This document shows positions 45,745 to 53,714 of a stretch of 64,000 nucleotides of DNA, piece by piece (within the stretch, counting starts at the first letter, position 1; every line of letters begins with the position of its first letter). The stretch comes from Gammaproteobacteria bacterium (GTDB lineage: Bacteria > Pseudomonadota > Gammaproteobacteria > Burkholderiales > Burkholderiaceae_C). The translations under genes and the position numbers were made by a program. The notes under the pieces are model-generated. The model did no database searches and was not told where the DNA came from. It saw only the letters and a program-made list of their open reading frames with translations. The DNA is taken from contig JAHIYE010000001.1 in the NCBI GenBank assembly GCA_018815325.1, forward strand, positions 62,001-126,000, written 5' to 3'.

Positions 45745-47307
45745 TCAGGCCACGCGGAACTGACGAACCGACTCGGCCAGCTTGCCCGCCTGCTCACGCA
45801 AGGACTCCGCGGCGGCAGCGGACTCCTCCACCAGCGCGGCATTTTGCTGGGTCATGCGGTCGATTTCCGTGACCGATTCGTTCACATTGCCAATGCCTGT
45901 GGATTGCTCGGAAGCCGCTGAAGTGATCTCGCCAATGATGTCACTGACCCGTCTCACGCCCGCCACGATTTCCTGCATGGCCGAGCCGGCATCTTCCACC
46001 AGGCGCACGCCACCATCGACGGCGGACACGCTGTTGTCGATCAGGGCCTTGATCTCACTGGCCGCTGTGGCCGAGCGCTGGGCCAGCAGGCGCACCTCCG
46101 AGGCCACCACGGCAAAACCGCGGCCCTGTTCCCCCGCACGCGCCGCCTCTACCGCCGCATTGAGCGCCAGGATATTGGTCTGGAAGGCAATCGAATCGAT
46201 CAGGCCAATGATGTCGTTGATCTTGCGGCTCGCGGCCGAGATTTCCTGCATGCTGGAGACCGCCTGCTCCACCACCGAACCGCCACGCAGTGCCGCTGTG
46301 GAGGCCGTCGCGGCCAGGTCGTTGGCGGTCTGCGCCGAGCTGACGGTCTGCCGCACGATGTTCGTCAATCCGCTCAGCGAAGACACCGTCTGCTGCACAT
46401 TGCTGGCAGTCTGCTCGGTGCGGATCGACAGATCCTGGTTGCCCGCGGCTATCTCCTGACTGGCCGTGGCGATGCTTTCGCTGGTATCGCGCACTGCCGA
46501 CACCATGGCGCCGAGGCCGGACTGCATGGCCGCGAGCGAGCGCTGCAAGTCAGCCACCTCGTCGTGTCCCAGCACCTCGATGGGTTGCGAGAGATCACCG
46601 CCTGCGATGGCCTGGGCCGAGCGGCCCGCTGCGACCAGGGGTCGACAGATTGCATGCATGTTGATGAGCGTCGTGGGCACCACGATGAGCACCGTCAGAA
46701 CCACCACCGCAATGAACATCGTCTTGGTACGGTTTGCCACACGACCCTGCTCCGCGATGGCCTGCTCTACGTTCTGGCTCAAACCAGCCTCCAGAATGGC
46801 CACCTGTTTCTCAAGCTCCGCGAATTCCGCCAACGCACGGCCGCTCATGCGGTTGGCCACAGTGGCCGTTTCGTAGCCGCTGCTCTCAAGCTGGCGCACC
46901 ACCGGCGCCAGCATGTCCGCGTAAGCCTTCAGGTGTGCGGAGAGCTTATCGACCACAGCCTGTTCTTCCGTGGAGGCCCCTTCCTTGATCTGCGCTGTCG
47001 CCTTCTGGGCCTGTTGCAGGCTGGCCTGCCACTGACCATAGGACTGCGTGACCGCCTCAGGCTTCTCGTACTGAATGATCATGTCTTTTTCATGTCGGCG
47101 CAGCATGTTGATCTGTCCCCGCAGATCCGCCAGTTTTTCCACGGACTTGAAGGAATGGCTCATGAAGCGCTCACTCATGCCCTGGATGTTCAGCATGCCG
47201 TACATGCCCACGCCCCCCAACAAGCACAACAGGCACAGCACCACCGCGATGGCGCCCATCATCCGCATACGGATCGTGAACTGGCGAATCCATGGAAAAC
47301 CAAGCAT
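45745..47307 (-). CDS. methyl-accepting chemotaxis protein
   Basis: A 520-residue chemoreceptor. TM1 ([22 protein letters not shown]) leads to a four-helix-bundle periplasmic sensor of about 150 residues, TM2 ([19 protein letters not shown]), a HAMP domain and the signalling hairpin with the invariant [22 protein letters not shown]. The start at 47307 follows AGAGG. No CheR-docking pentapeptide is present at the C-terminus. It converges on the pump 2 gene. No other chemotaxis genes are in the window. The ligand is unknown. Confidence 0.93.
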   Translation of the reverse strand: MLGFPWIRQFTIRMRMMGAIAVVLCLLCLLGGVGMYGMLNIQGMSERFMSHSFKSVEKLADLRGQINMLRRHEKDMIIQYEKPEAVTQSYGQWQASLQQAQKATAQIKEGASTEEQAVVDKLSAHLKAYADMLAPVVRQLESSGYETATVANRMSGRALAEFAELEKQVAILEAGLSQNVEQAIAEQGRVANRTKTMFIAVVVLTVLIVVPTTLINMHAICRPLVAAGRSAQAIAGGDLSQPIEVLGHDEVADLQRSLAAMQSGLGAMVSAVRDTSESIATASQEIAAGNQDLSIRTEQTASNVQQTVSSLSGLTNIVRQTVSSAQTANDLAATASTAALRGGSVVEQAVSSMQEISAASRKINDIIGLIDSIAFQTNILALNAAVEAARAGEQGRGFAVVASEVRLLAQRSATAASEIKALIDNSVSAVDGGVRLVEDAGSAMQEIVAGVRRVSDIIGEITSAASEQSTGIGNVNESVTEIDRMTQQNAALVEESAAAAESLREQAGKLAESVRQFRVA

Positions 47308-47419
47308 CTCAACCTCTTGAAATATGGGAGGCAGGCCAGGGCAAGCGCTGACACCCCCTGTTTGAACCGCACGTCTGGAAACTCCGCCGAGCGAGCCACT
47401 AGGGAAAACCCGACAAGTA

Positions 47420-47441
47420 TATGTAGGTAAACCACTACATA
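47420..47441. promoter_or_regulatory. 22-bp dyad upstream of the chemoreceptor gene
   Basis: TATGTAG-N8-CTACATA is a perfect 7-bp inverted repeat with an 8-base spacer, about 115 bp upstream of the chemoreceptor start, in an AT-rich patch. Such a dyad often marks an operator or regulator-binding site; the regulator is unknown. Confidence 0.4.
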
Positions 47442-47490
47442 AACCGAGAAATGGATGTGGAAAGCGCGTACCTCCCAAGTCCGCACGTGA

Positions 47491-47527
47491 CTGCGCCGCA
47501 GGACCCTCACGGGTCACTGCGGCGCAG
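47491..47527 (-). terminator. long hairpin downstream of hemerythrin gene
   Basis: CTGCGCCGCA pairs with TGCGGCGCAG (10 bp), with inner stem GACCC/GGGTC and loop TCAC. It lies just past the hemerythrin stop codon on its transcript. There is no U-run, so intrinsic termination is uncertain. Confidence 0.5.
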
Positions 47528-47552
47528 GGAAAAGCTTAAATCAAGCGTCTGG

Positions 47553-48137
47553 TCAGGCTTCGCCGAGACCAATGGGTGCCGGTGCCTGCATCACGATGCG
47601 GGTAAACAGGCGATCGTAGGCTGGATCCCGCGGGTATTTTCCGGTGAGCGGGTCACAATTGGTGGCAAAGGCCTCATCCAGGGCCTTCCAATCCTGCTCC
47701 GTCAGGACTTTTTGAGCCTCGGGAATAACGACAGTTTCTTCCAGTCGCATGTGCTCAAGGTAGAAATCCAGATACCGGTTTACGGTTTCCTCAAATTCGG
47801 CGCGGCGCGATTCGCCAATCAACTCCCATGCCAGCAGCAGGTGTTGAATCTCGCGCACCGTCGACTCTCCATGGGCGTGATCCTTCTCCAGTCGTTCAAT
47901 CACCTCACGCACATGCGGGGAGCGCGCGGCCACGGGCGGAAACAGCAACTCCGTTTCCTTGGTATGGTGCAGCCGCTCAGGGAACTCGTCGATATAGAAC
48001 AGCATGGCCCGCAACACGTCGAAGAAGTGTTCCGGCTCATTACCCGGCCCCCGCTTGACCATCATGCGCAGCGACTGCAGCATCGCAGCAAGTGCAGAGT
48101 GCTCATCGCGAATGATGCGAATACTTTCATGGGTCAT
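47553..48137 (-). CDS. hemerythrin HHE-domain protein
   Basis: A 194-residue protein of four helices with the di-iron ligand pattern: IIRDEHSAL, HFFDVLRAML...ERLHHTKETELLF, EKDHAHGES and YLEHMRLEETVVIPEA. Such cytoplasmic proteins bind oxygen or nitric oxide or protect iron clusters. AAGGAG precedes the ATG, and TTGACA-N16-TACAAA (48152-48179, minus) could be its promoter, though it leaves a very short leader. It lies next to the copper ATPase gene but is probably separately transcribed. Confidence 0.88.
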   Translation of the reverse strand: MTHESIRIIRDEHSALAAMLQSLRMMVKRGPGNEPEHFFDVLRAMLFYIDEFPERLHHTKETELLFPPVAARSPHVREVIERLEKDHAHGESTVREIQHLLLAWELIGESRRAEFEETVNRYLDFYLEHMRLEETVVIPEAQKVLTEQDWKALDEAFATNCDPLTGKYPRDPAYDRLFTRIVMQAPAPIGLGEA

Positions 48138-48227
48138 GGCCTGTCTCCTTGTTTGTAATTACCAACTTCACTTTGTCAAGCTTGGCACGCCTGTCGCTTG
48201 GCAACCTTGATGAAGGTCAAGCTTTTC

Positions 48228-50435
48228 TCAGTCCTTGCGGGGGCGCCAGCGCTTGAGCAGCAAGGCATTGGTTGTCACACTCACGGAACTCATGGCCATG
48301 GCCGCACCCGCCACCACCGGGCTCAGGAACCCCAACGCCGCCAGCGGGATACCGGCTACGTTGTAGGCAAAGGCCCAGAACAGGTTTTGCCGGATCTTGG
48401 CCACCGTGCGGTCAGACACCTCCAGCGCTGCGGCCACCAGCAGCGGGTCGCCACGCATCAGCGTGATGCCTGCCGCATGCATGGCCACATCGGTCCCATT
48501 GCCCATCGCCATGCCCACATCCGCTGCTGCCAGCGCAGGTGCATCGTTGACACCATCGCCCACCATGGCGACAACATGACCACCCTGCTTGAGTTCGGAA
48601 ACCTTCGCGGACTTGTCGCCCGGCAGCACCTCGGCCATGACCTCGCCCTCCTCAGGTCGCAGGCCCAGACGCCGCGCCATGGCTTCGGCCGCACCCCGGT
48701 TATCGCCGGAGATCATCACCGTGCGGATGCCGCGGGCACGCAGGGTCGCCAGCGCCTCTTTCGCCCCAGGCTTGGGTTCATCGCCGAAAGCCATCAGTGC
48801 ACGCACACGCAAGCCTTGCGTCGTTCGCTGAACCATGACCGACACGGTGGCGCCCTCCTGCTGCAACTGTTCAGACCGAGGCATCAAGGCCTCCAAATCC
48901 ACTTGCATTTCCTGCATCCAGCGCAGACTGCCAATCAGATAGCTGTCCAGGCCCACCTCGCCTTCGCTGCCGCGCCCGGGCACGGCGCGCACATTGTCCG
49001 GTGCTTCGATTTTCAGACTTCGCTCCTGCGCTGCTGCCACCACGGCACGGGCCAGGGGATGTTCGCTGCCGCTTTGCAGGCTCGCTGCGGCAGCAAGCAG
49101 AGAAGCCTCGTCACCGCCGTCGGCCATCACAAAGGCGGTCAGGCGGGGCCGCCCCACGGTCAAGGTGCCTGTCTTGTCAAATGCCACGGTATCCACCTTG
49201 TGCGCCAACTCCAGCGCCTGGGCATCCTTGATCAAAATGCCGTACTTGGCGGCCACGCCCGTACCCGCCATGATGGCCGCCGGCGTGGCCAACCCCAGCG
49301 CACAGGGACAGGCAATCACCAGCACAGCCACAGCATGAATCAGCGCAAGCTCGAACGGATGACCCGTCAACCACCAGCCCAGCAAAGTGGCCAAAGCGAT
49401 CAACAACACCACCGGCACAAACACGGCCGAGACCTGGTCCACCAGCCGCTGGATCGGGGCCTTGGCCGCCTGCGCGTCTTCCACCAGACGGATGATGCGG
49501 GCCAGCACCGTTTCGCGGCCCACCGCACCGACCTGCATCACGATGCGGCCCTCGCCGTTGATAGAGCCCCCTGTCAGCGACGCGTCCGGGTCTTTGGCCA
49601 CCGGCAAGGGCTCGCCCGTGAGCATGGATTCGTCCACCTGGGTATGACCTTCCAGCAGCCGGCCATCCACCGGCAGGCGCTCGCCCGGGCGGACCACCAG
49701 GCGGTCCCCCACCAGCACCTCACCCACCGGCACGTCCACCTCACCGTCCAGCCCCATCAGGTGCGCCACCTCAGGCCGCAGGGCGTGCAAGGCCCGGATC
49801 GCCGCTGTCGTCTGGCGTTTGGCACGGGCCTCCAGCCACTTGCCCAGCAGTACCAGCGTCACCACCACAGCCGAGGCTTCGAAATACAAATGCACCATGG
49901 CACCCGGTTCGGCCGTCAACCACAGCCACATGGATAAACCCCAGCCCGCCGAGGTCCCGAGCGCTACCAGCAAATCCATATTGCCCGTCAAAGCCTTGAG
50001 CGCGTGCCAGCCCGCCTTGTAGAAGCGCGCACCCAGCACAAACTGCACGGGCGTGGCCAGCAGAAACTGAACCCAGGCCGGCAGCATCCAGTGTTGGCCG
50101 GCCAGATCGCCCACCATGGGCAAAACCAGCGGCGCCGACAGCAGCAAGCCCACGCCCACCGGCAGGAAGCCGGCCCAGGGTGACAGATCCTCCTGGGCCT
50201 CCATCGCATCTGCGGTGAGTGGCTCATAGCCAGCATCACGTACGGCACGACGCAAACGCGCCTCGATCTGATCAGAGGGGGCGAAGGCAATGCGGGCCGA
50301 CTCGGTGGCGAGATTCACACTGGCCTCCGTGACGCCCGGCACCTTTTTCAAGGCCTTTTCCACACGCATGACGCACGAGGCACAGGTCATGCCGCCAATG
50401 CCGATGTCCAGAGAGGTGCTGTTTGATGTATTCAT
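48228..50435 (-). CDS. copA: copper-exporting P-type ATPase CopA
   Basis: A 735-residue P1B-type ATPase that exports Cu(I) across the inner membrane. One N-terminal heavy-metal domain (GGMTCASC at about residues 14-21), eight membrane helices, the ion-binding [12 protein letters not shown], phosphorylation site [33 protein letters not shown] and MSSVSV in the last helix. CPC plus the C-terminal MSSVSV identify a CopA-type Cu(I) pump. A CueR-type promoter places the -10 immediately before the ATG, so the mRNA may be leaderless. It is divergent from copZ-cueR. Confidence 0.96.
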   Translation of the reverse strand: MNTSNSTSLDIGIGGMTCASCVMRVEKALKKVPGVTEASVNLATESARIAFAPSDQIEARLRRAVRDAGYEPLTADAMEAQEDLSPWAGFLPVGVGLLLSAPLVLPMVGDLAGQHWMLPAWVQFLLATPVQFVLGARFYKAGWHALKALTGNMDLLVALGTSAGWGLSMWLWLTAEPGAMVHLYFEASAVVVTLVLLGKWLEARAKRQTTAAIRALHALRPEVAHLMGLDGEVDVPVGEVLVGDRLVVRPGERLPVDGRLLEGHTQVDESMLTGEPLPVAKDPDASLTGGSINGEGRIVMQVGAVGRETVLARIIRLVEDAQAAKAPIQRLVDQVSAVFVPVVLLIALATLLGWWLTGHPFELALIHAVAVLVIACPCALGLATPAAIMAGTGVAAKYGILIKDAQALELAHKVDTVAFDKTGTLTVGRPRLTAFVMADGGDEASLLAAAASLQSGSEHPLARAVVAAAQERSLKIEAPDNVRAVPGRGSEGEVGLDSYLIGSLRWMQEMQVDLEALMPRSEQLQQEGATVSVMVQRTTQGLRVRALMAFGDEPKPGAKEALATLRARGIRTVMISGDNRGAAEAMARRLGLRPEEGEVMAEVLPGDKSAKVSELKQGGHVVAMVGDGVNDAPALAAADVGMAMGNGTDVAMHAAGITLMRGDPLLVAAALEVSDRTVAKIRQNLFWAFAYNVAGIPLAALGFLSPVVAGAAMAMSSVSVTTNALLLKRWRPRKD

Positions 50436-50441
50436 GGTCAG

Positions 50442-50472
50442 ATTGTGATCATTCCCATCATGGGAAGGTCAA
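50442..50472 (-). promoter_or_regulatory. CueR-type promoter and operator of copA
   Basis: On the minus strand: -35 TTGACC, 19-bp spacer, -10 CACAAT. The spacer contains the dyad TTCCCATGATGGGAA. The 19-bp spacing is diagnostic of MerR-family controlled promoters, and the TTGACCTTCCC form matches known copA operators. The -10 ends 6 bases before the start codon. Confidence 0.85.
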
Positions 50473-50521
50473 ACCTTGCGCCAGATCAACCTTGGTGTCA
50501 TCAGGGACGATGCTTTCGCGC

Positions 50522-50552
50522 TTGACCCTACCATTGTGGCAAGGTTCACGAT
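50522..50552 (+). promoter_or_regulatory. CueR-type promoter and operator of copZ-cueR
   Basis: -35 TTGACC, 19-bp spacer and -10 CACGAT, with imperfect dyad ACCCTACC/GGCAAGGT. It mirrors the copA promoter on the other strand and is followed by a leader of about 36 nt with a ribosome-binding site. Confidence 0.75.
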
Positions 50553-50594
50553 ATGCTTTTAGACAACCGGGGACCGATCCCCGAAAGGAATACC

Positions 50595-50792
50595 ATGAAT
50601 CAGACTTTCCAGGTCCAGGGCATGACTTGCGGTCATTGCGAAAAAGCCGTTACCCGCGCACTCAAGCAGGTCGATCCGCAGGCCGAGGTCAAAATAGATC
50701 GCAGCCAGAACAAGGTCGAGGTGCAGTCCGAACAGCCTCGCGATGCGCTGGTCAAAGCCATTGCTGAAGAAGGCTACGCGGTCACCGCGTGA
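50595..50792 (+). CDS. copZ: copper chaperone CopZ (heavy-metal-associated domain)
   Basis: A 65-residue single HMA domain with the copper-binding motif GMTCGHC near residues 9-15 and the usual beta-alpha-beta-beta-alpha-beta length. It delivers Cu(I) to CopA or CueR. ATG 50595 follows GAAAGGAA. Transcribed from the CueR-type promoter at 50522 together with cueR. Confidence 0.92.
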   Translation: MNQTFQVQGMTCGHCEKAVTRALKQVDPQAEVKIDRSQNKVEVQSEQPRDALVKAIAEEGYAVTA

Positions 50793-50810
50793 TGACCCAC
50801 AGGCTCCGGC

Positions 50811-51260
50811 ATGACTGATCCCTCGTTTGCGTTGACCTCCTGGCCAGTCAATATCGGCACTGCGGCACGCCTGTCTGCCGTGTCGGCCAAGATGGTGCGG
50901 CATTACGAGGCGCTGGGACTGCTGTCGCGCGTCGCCCGAACCGACAGCGGCTACCGCCAGTACACACAAGCTGACGTACACACCTTGCGTTTCATCAAGC
51001 GTTGCCGCGAACTGGGTTTCTCGATGGCCGAGATCAGCGAACTGGTCGCCCTGTGGCAAAACCGGCGGCGCACCAGTGCCAGCGTCAAGCGCATTGCGCA
51101 GCTACATGTGGACGACCTCGCACGCCGCATCGCGGCCATGCAGGCGATGCAGAACACCCTGCAACAGCTCTTGCACCACTGCCATGGTGACGAACGCCCC
51201 GATTGCCCCATCCTGGAAGATCTGGCCGGCGAGCCCCTGTCCGCGCATGCCGGCATTTGA
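50811..51260 (+). CDS. cueR: MerR-family copper-responsive regulator CueR
   Basis: A 149-residue activator. Winged-helix N-terminal IGTAARLSAVSAKMVRHYEALGLL, coiled dimer helix, and a metal loop with Cys124 and Cys132 (C-x7-C, CHGDERPDC), exactly the CueR spacing for Cu(I), Ag(I) or Au(I). About 13 residues precede the usual start. It twists the 19-bp-spacer promoters of copA and copZ-cueR. Confidence 0.94.
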   Translation: MTDPSFALTSWPVNIGTAARLSAVSAKMVRHYEALGLLSRVARTDSGYRQYTQADVHTLRFIKRCRELGFSMAEISELVALWQNRRRTSASVKRIAQLHVDDLARRIAAMQAMQNTLQQLLHHCHGDERPDCPILEDLAGEPLSAHAGI

Positions 51261-51312
51261 CGGCACGCGAACAACATCCAATAATGATTTCCATCAACCC
51301 AAGGAGTATTTC

Positions 51313-51516
51313 ATGAAGACCAATGTCGGCGGCATCGAACGCATTCTTCGCATCGTCATCGGTGCTGTTCTGGTCGGCTTGGCCGCGACCAACACGGTGG
51401 GCTGGTGGGGCTGGCTCGGTGTCATCCCGATGATCACCGGCTTCATTGGCTGGTGCCCACCCTATGCCATCCTGGGCATCAGCACCTGTAGCATGAAGGA
51501 CAAGAGCCCCTCTTGA
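51313..51516 (+). CDS. DUF2892 small membrane protein
   Basis: A 67-residue protein starting MKTNVGGIERILRIVIGAVL, with two hydrophobic segments and the conserved GWCPPYAILGISTC cysteine region. This is the YgaP C-terminal-like DUF2892 type. AAGGAG lies 7 bases before the ATG. Such proteins often occur with sulfur or metal genes. The function is unknown. Confidence 0.88.
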   Translation: MKTNVGGIERILRIVIGAVLVGLAATNTVGWWGWLGVIPMITGFIGWCPPYAILGISTCSMKDKSPS

Positions 51517-51529
51517 TCCGGCCCTTGAT

Positions 51530-51590
51530 CTGCTATGAGATATGTAGCACCCTTGCCTCATCAGGCGAGGGCTCAAGGGATATTTTGTCC
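51530..51590 (+). repeat. dispersed intergenic repeat, copy E
   Basis: CTGCTATGAGATATGTAGCA, a CCTTGCCTCATCAGGCGAGG hairpin (GCCT/AGGC with loop), then GGGCTCAAGG. It is the most divergent of the six copies. Confidence 0.5.
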
Positions 51591-51634
51591 AGAATGTCCA
51601 CGCTGCAAACCGGGGCACCCGGCTTTACGGTGTA

Positions 51635-52561
51635 ATGCGTGTCATGAACACTCCCGCACCAACTACCCTGCGACGCGTTGAGCACATCATCACCGGCCAA
51701 CCCACCACGGACGGTGCCGGTGTCAAGCTCACGCGCGTACTGACCCAGGACCTGCAGCGCCGGCTCGATCCCTTTCTGATGCTGGACAACTTTGCCAGCG
51801 ACGACCCCGACGACTATGGTGCCGGTTTCCCGAATCATCCGCACCGTGGCTTCGAAACGGTCACCTACATGATCGCCGGGCGCATGCGCCACAAGGACAG
51901 TGCGGGCCATGAAGGCCTGCTGCAAAACGGCGGCGTACAGTGGATGACGGCTGGCCGCGGCCTGATCCATAGCGAAATGCCCGAGCAGGAAGAAGGCGTG
52001 ATGGAAGGTTTCCAGCTCTGGCTCAACCTGCCTGGCAAGAGCAAGATGTGCCGGCCCTGGTACCGCGACATCCAGAGCGCAGAGATTCCTGAAGTCACCA
52101 CGCCAAAGGGTGAAGGTGACGACGCACGAGGCGGCGTGCTGGTGCGCATCATCTCTGGCAGTAGCCATGGTGTCGCAGGAGCCATGCAGCGCCCGGCCGA
52201 GGAGTTTCCGACCGAGCCTCTTTACCTGGACCTGCACTTTCCAGCCGGTGGCGCCTCTTTTAGCCAGGCACTGCCCGCCACGCACAATGCGTTTCTCTAC
52301 GTCTACCGAGGCACCGTGCATGTGGTTGATGACGAAGAGCACGCCACCCCTGTGCCGCTGCACCGCATGGCCATTCTTGACAACACAGGCGAAGGGGTGC
52401 GGCTGCAGGCTGAAGCCAGCAGTGAGCCGGCACGTGCCCTGCTGATTGCGGGCAAGCCGCTGCGCGAGCCGATCGCGCAGTATGGGCCTTTCGTCATGAA
52501 CACGCGTGAGGAACTGGTGCAGGCGGTGGAAGACTACAACAGCGGCCGGCTGCAAGGCTGA
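51635..52561 (+). CDS. pirin-family protein
   Basis: A 308-residue bicupin. The N-terminal cupin carries metal-ligand residues in HPHRGFETVTYM and HSEMP, as in pirin/quercetinase-like YhhW proteins; C-terminal cupin ends ALLIAGKPLREPIAQYGPFVMN. An in-frame ATG at 51644 is an alternative start; no strong ribosome-binding site is seen for either. Pirins are iron-containing redox or quercetinase-like proteins; the substrate is unknown. Confidence 0.9.
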   Translation: MRVMNTPAPTTLRRVEHIITGQPTTDGAGVKLTRVLTQDLQRRLDPFLMLDNFASDDPDDYGAGFPNHPHRGFETVTYMIAGRMRHKDSAGHEGLLQNGGVQWMTAGRGLIHSEMPEQEEGVMEGFQLWLNLPGKSKMCRPWYRDIQSAEIPEVTTPKGEGDDARGGVLVRIISGSSHGVAGAMQRPAEEFPTEPLYLDLHFPAGGASFSQALPATHNAFLYVYRGTVHVVDDEEHATPVPLHRMAILDNTGEGVRLQAEASSEPARALLIAGKPLREPIAQYGPFVMNTREELVQAVEDYNSGRLQG

Positions 52562-52695
52562 GGCACGTTTTACCCCAGGTTCATTCAGCTTTACAAAAGC
52601 TTGTCAGCTGCGCATGGCACAGACACATGGTGCGCACAAACTTCTTTTCACCCTGATGCGATTTCTATGCAACAGGCGTTTTAAAGGAAGCTTGT

Positions 52696-53202
52696 ATGAA
52701 ATACCATTTCAAACCCCTGTTGGTCGCTGGCCTGCTGGCCACCACCGGATTTGCTGCCATGGCGCAGGGTGCACCGCATAACGAAATGTCGGGCCAGCCA
52801 CACGGTGGACATCACCGCGTGGACCCAGCCAAAATGCAGGCGCACATGGTCCGCCGCCAAAGCGAACTCAAGGCACAACTCAAACTGAGTCCCCAGCAAG
52901 AGCCGGCCTGGACCGCTTACACGGCCGCCATGACCCCACCAGCTGGCATGATGGGCAAGCGCCCCGATCACGCCGAGCTGCAAAAGCTGCCGACCCCGGA
53001 ACGGCTCGACAAGATGCAGGCTCTGCGTGCCCAGCGCATGGGCGAGATGAATGCCGCCATGAGCAAGCGAACCGAAGCCACCAAAGCCTTCTATGCTGCA
53101 CTCTCACCCGAGCAGCAGAAGATCTTTGACGACCGTGCCATGCAGCGCCCTGGACACAACCGTGGCCACGGCCCACGCCATGGCGAACGCGCCGAAAGCT
53201 GA
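52696..53202 (+). CDS. Spy/CpxP-like periplasmic protein
   Basis: A 168-residue secreted protein with a signal peptide ending near AAMAQGA. The mature part is helical with the LTxxQ-like motifs LKLSPQQEPAW and LSPEQQKIFDDRA, and is rich in His and Met (GQPHGGHHR, MMGKRPDH, GHNRGHGPRHG). This resembles Spy-type chaperones induced by envelope or metal stress. AAAGGAAG precedes the ATG. Confidence 0.8.
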   Translation: MKYHFKPLLVAGLLATTGFAAMAQGAPHNEMSGQPHGGHHRVDPAKMQAHMVRRQSELKAQLKLSPQQEPAWTAYTAAMTPPAGMMGKRPDHAELQKLPTPERLDKMQALRAQRMGEMNAAMSKRTEATKAFYAALSPEQQKIFDDRAMQRPGHNRGHGPRHGERAES

Positions 53203-53227
53203 AACAGGCCACGGGTACACGCGCTGA

Positions 53228-53254
53228 GCCCAGCGCACCTTGGGTGCGTTGGGC
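53228..53254. terminator. bidirectional hairpin between Spy-like and glutaredoxin-like genes
   Basis: A 12-bp stem (one wobble pair) GCCCAGCGCACC/GGTGCGTTGGGC with loop TTG lies between convergent genes. No U-run follows, so termination efficiency is unclear. Confidence 0.5.
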
Positions 53255-53263
53255 CTGGCGCGA

Positions 53264-53629
53264 TCAGGCCAGCAGTTGCTTCAGTTCGCCGCTGTCGATC
53301 AAGCGGATCAACTCATGGGCTCCGCCCACCAGCGTGCCCTTGACAAAAACCATGGGCAGGGTCGGCCAGCCGGTCCACAGCTTGAGCGCATTGCGCTGAC
53401 GCCAGGTGTTGAGGTAGTTGCCGTACTCGAGGTAGTGATACGACACGCCAGCGGCATCCAGCGCCTTGCGGGCTTTCTTGGGGAACGGGTTCATGCCCAT
53501 GCCGACCACCACCACGGCATGCTGCGCCACGGCGGCCATGACCTCCTGCACGATGGCTTGTTCATGACCCGCCACCTTGGCCCGGATAGCAGGGTGAATT
53601 CTCGATTCGTCTAGGATGGGACGGGGCAT
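53264..53629 (-). CDS. glutaredoxin-like protein lacking cysteine
   Basis: A 121-residue protein of the monothiol-glutaredoxin fold: WPTLPMVFVKGTLVGGAHELIRL matches the conserved TxPxVFxxGxxxGG region. At the active-site position, where CGFS or CPYC is expected, it reads GMGMNPFPKKARKAL, and the whole protein contains no cysteine. Thiol redox chemistry is therefore excluded. It may bind a partner or a cofactor. It is convergent with the Spy-like gene. Confidence 0.85.
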   Translation of the reverse strand: MPRPILDESRIHPAIRAKVAGHEQAIVQEVMAAVAQHAVVVVGMGMNPFPKKARKALDAAGVSYHYLEYGNYLNTWRQRNALKLWTGWPTLPMVFVKGTLVGGAHELIRLIDSGELKQLLA

Positions 53630-53714
53630 GGCAGTACTCGGTAGGTTGGGAAGTCTGGATTATCAGGCGTCGGCCTATCCCTTAATAACCGCGGTTGTTC
53701 CTGCAATGACCGCT

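Noticed and set aside
48152-48179. TTGACA-N16-TACAAA promoter before the hemerythrin gene
   Set aside because: Not listed as a firm feature: it would start the mRNA within the ribosome-binding site, leaving a leader of about 8 nt. Possible but unproven.
48198-49937. 579-residue open frame opposite copA
   Set aside because: His/Gln/Arg-rich shadow. copA carries every P-type ATPase motif.
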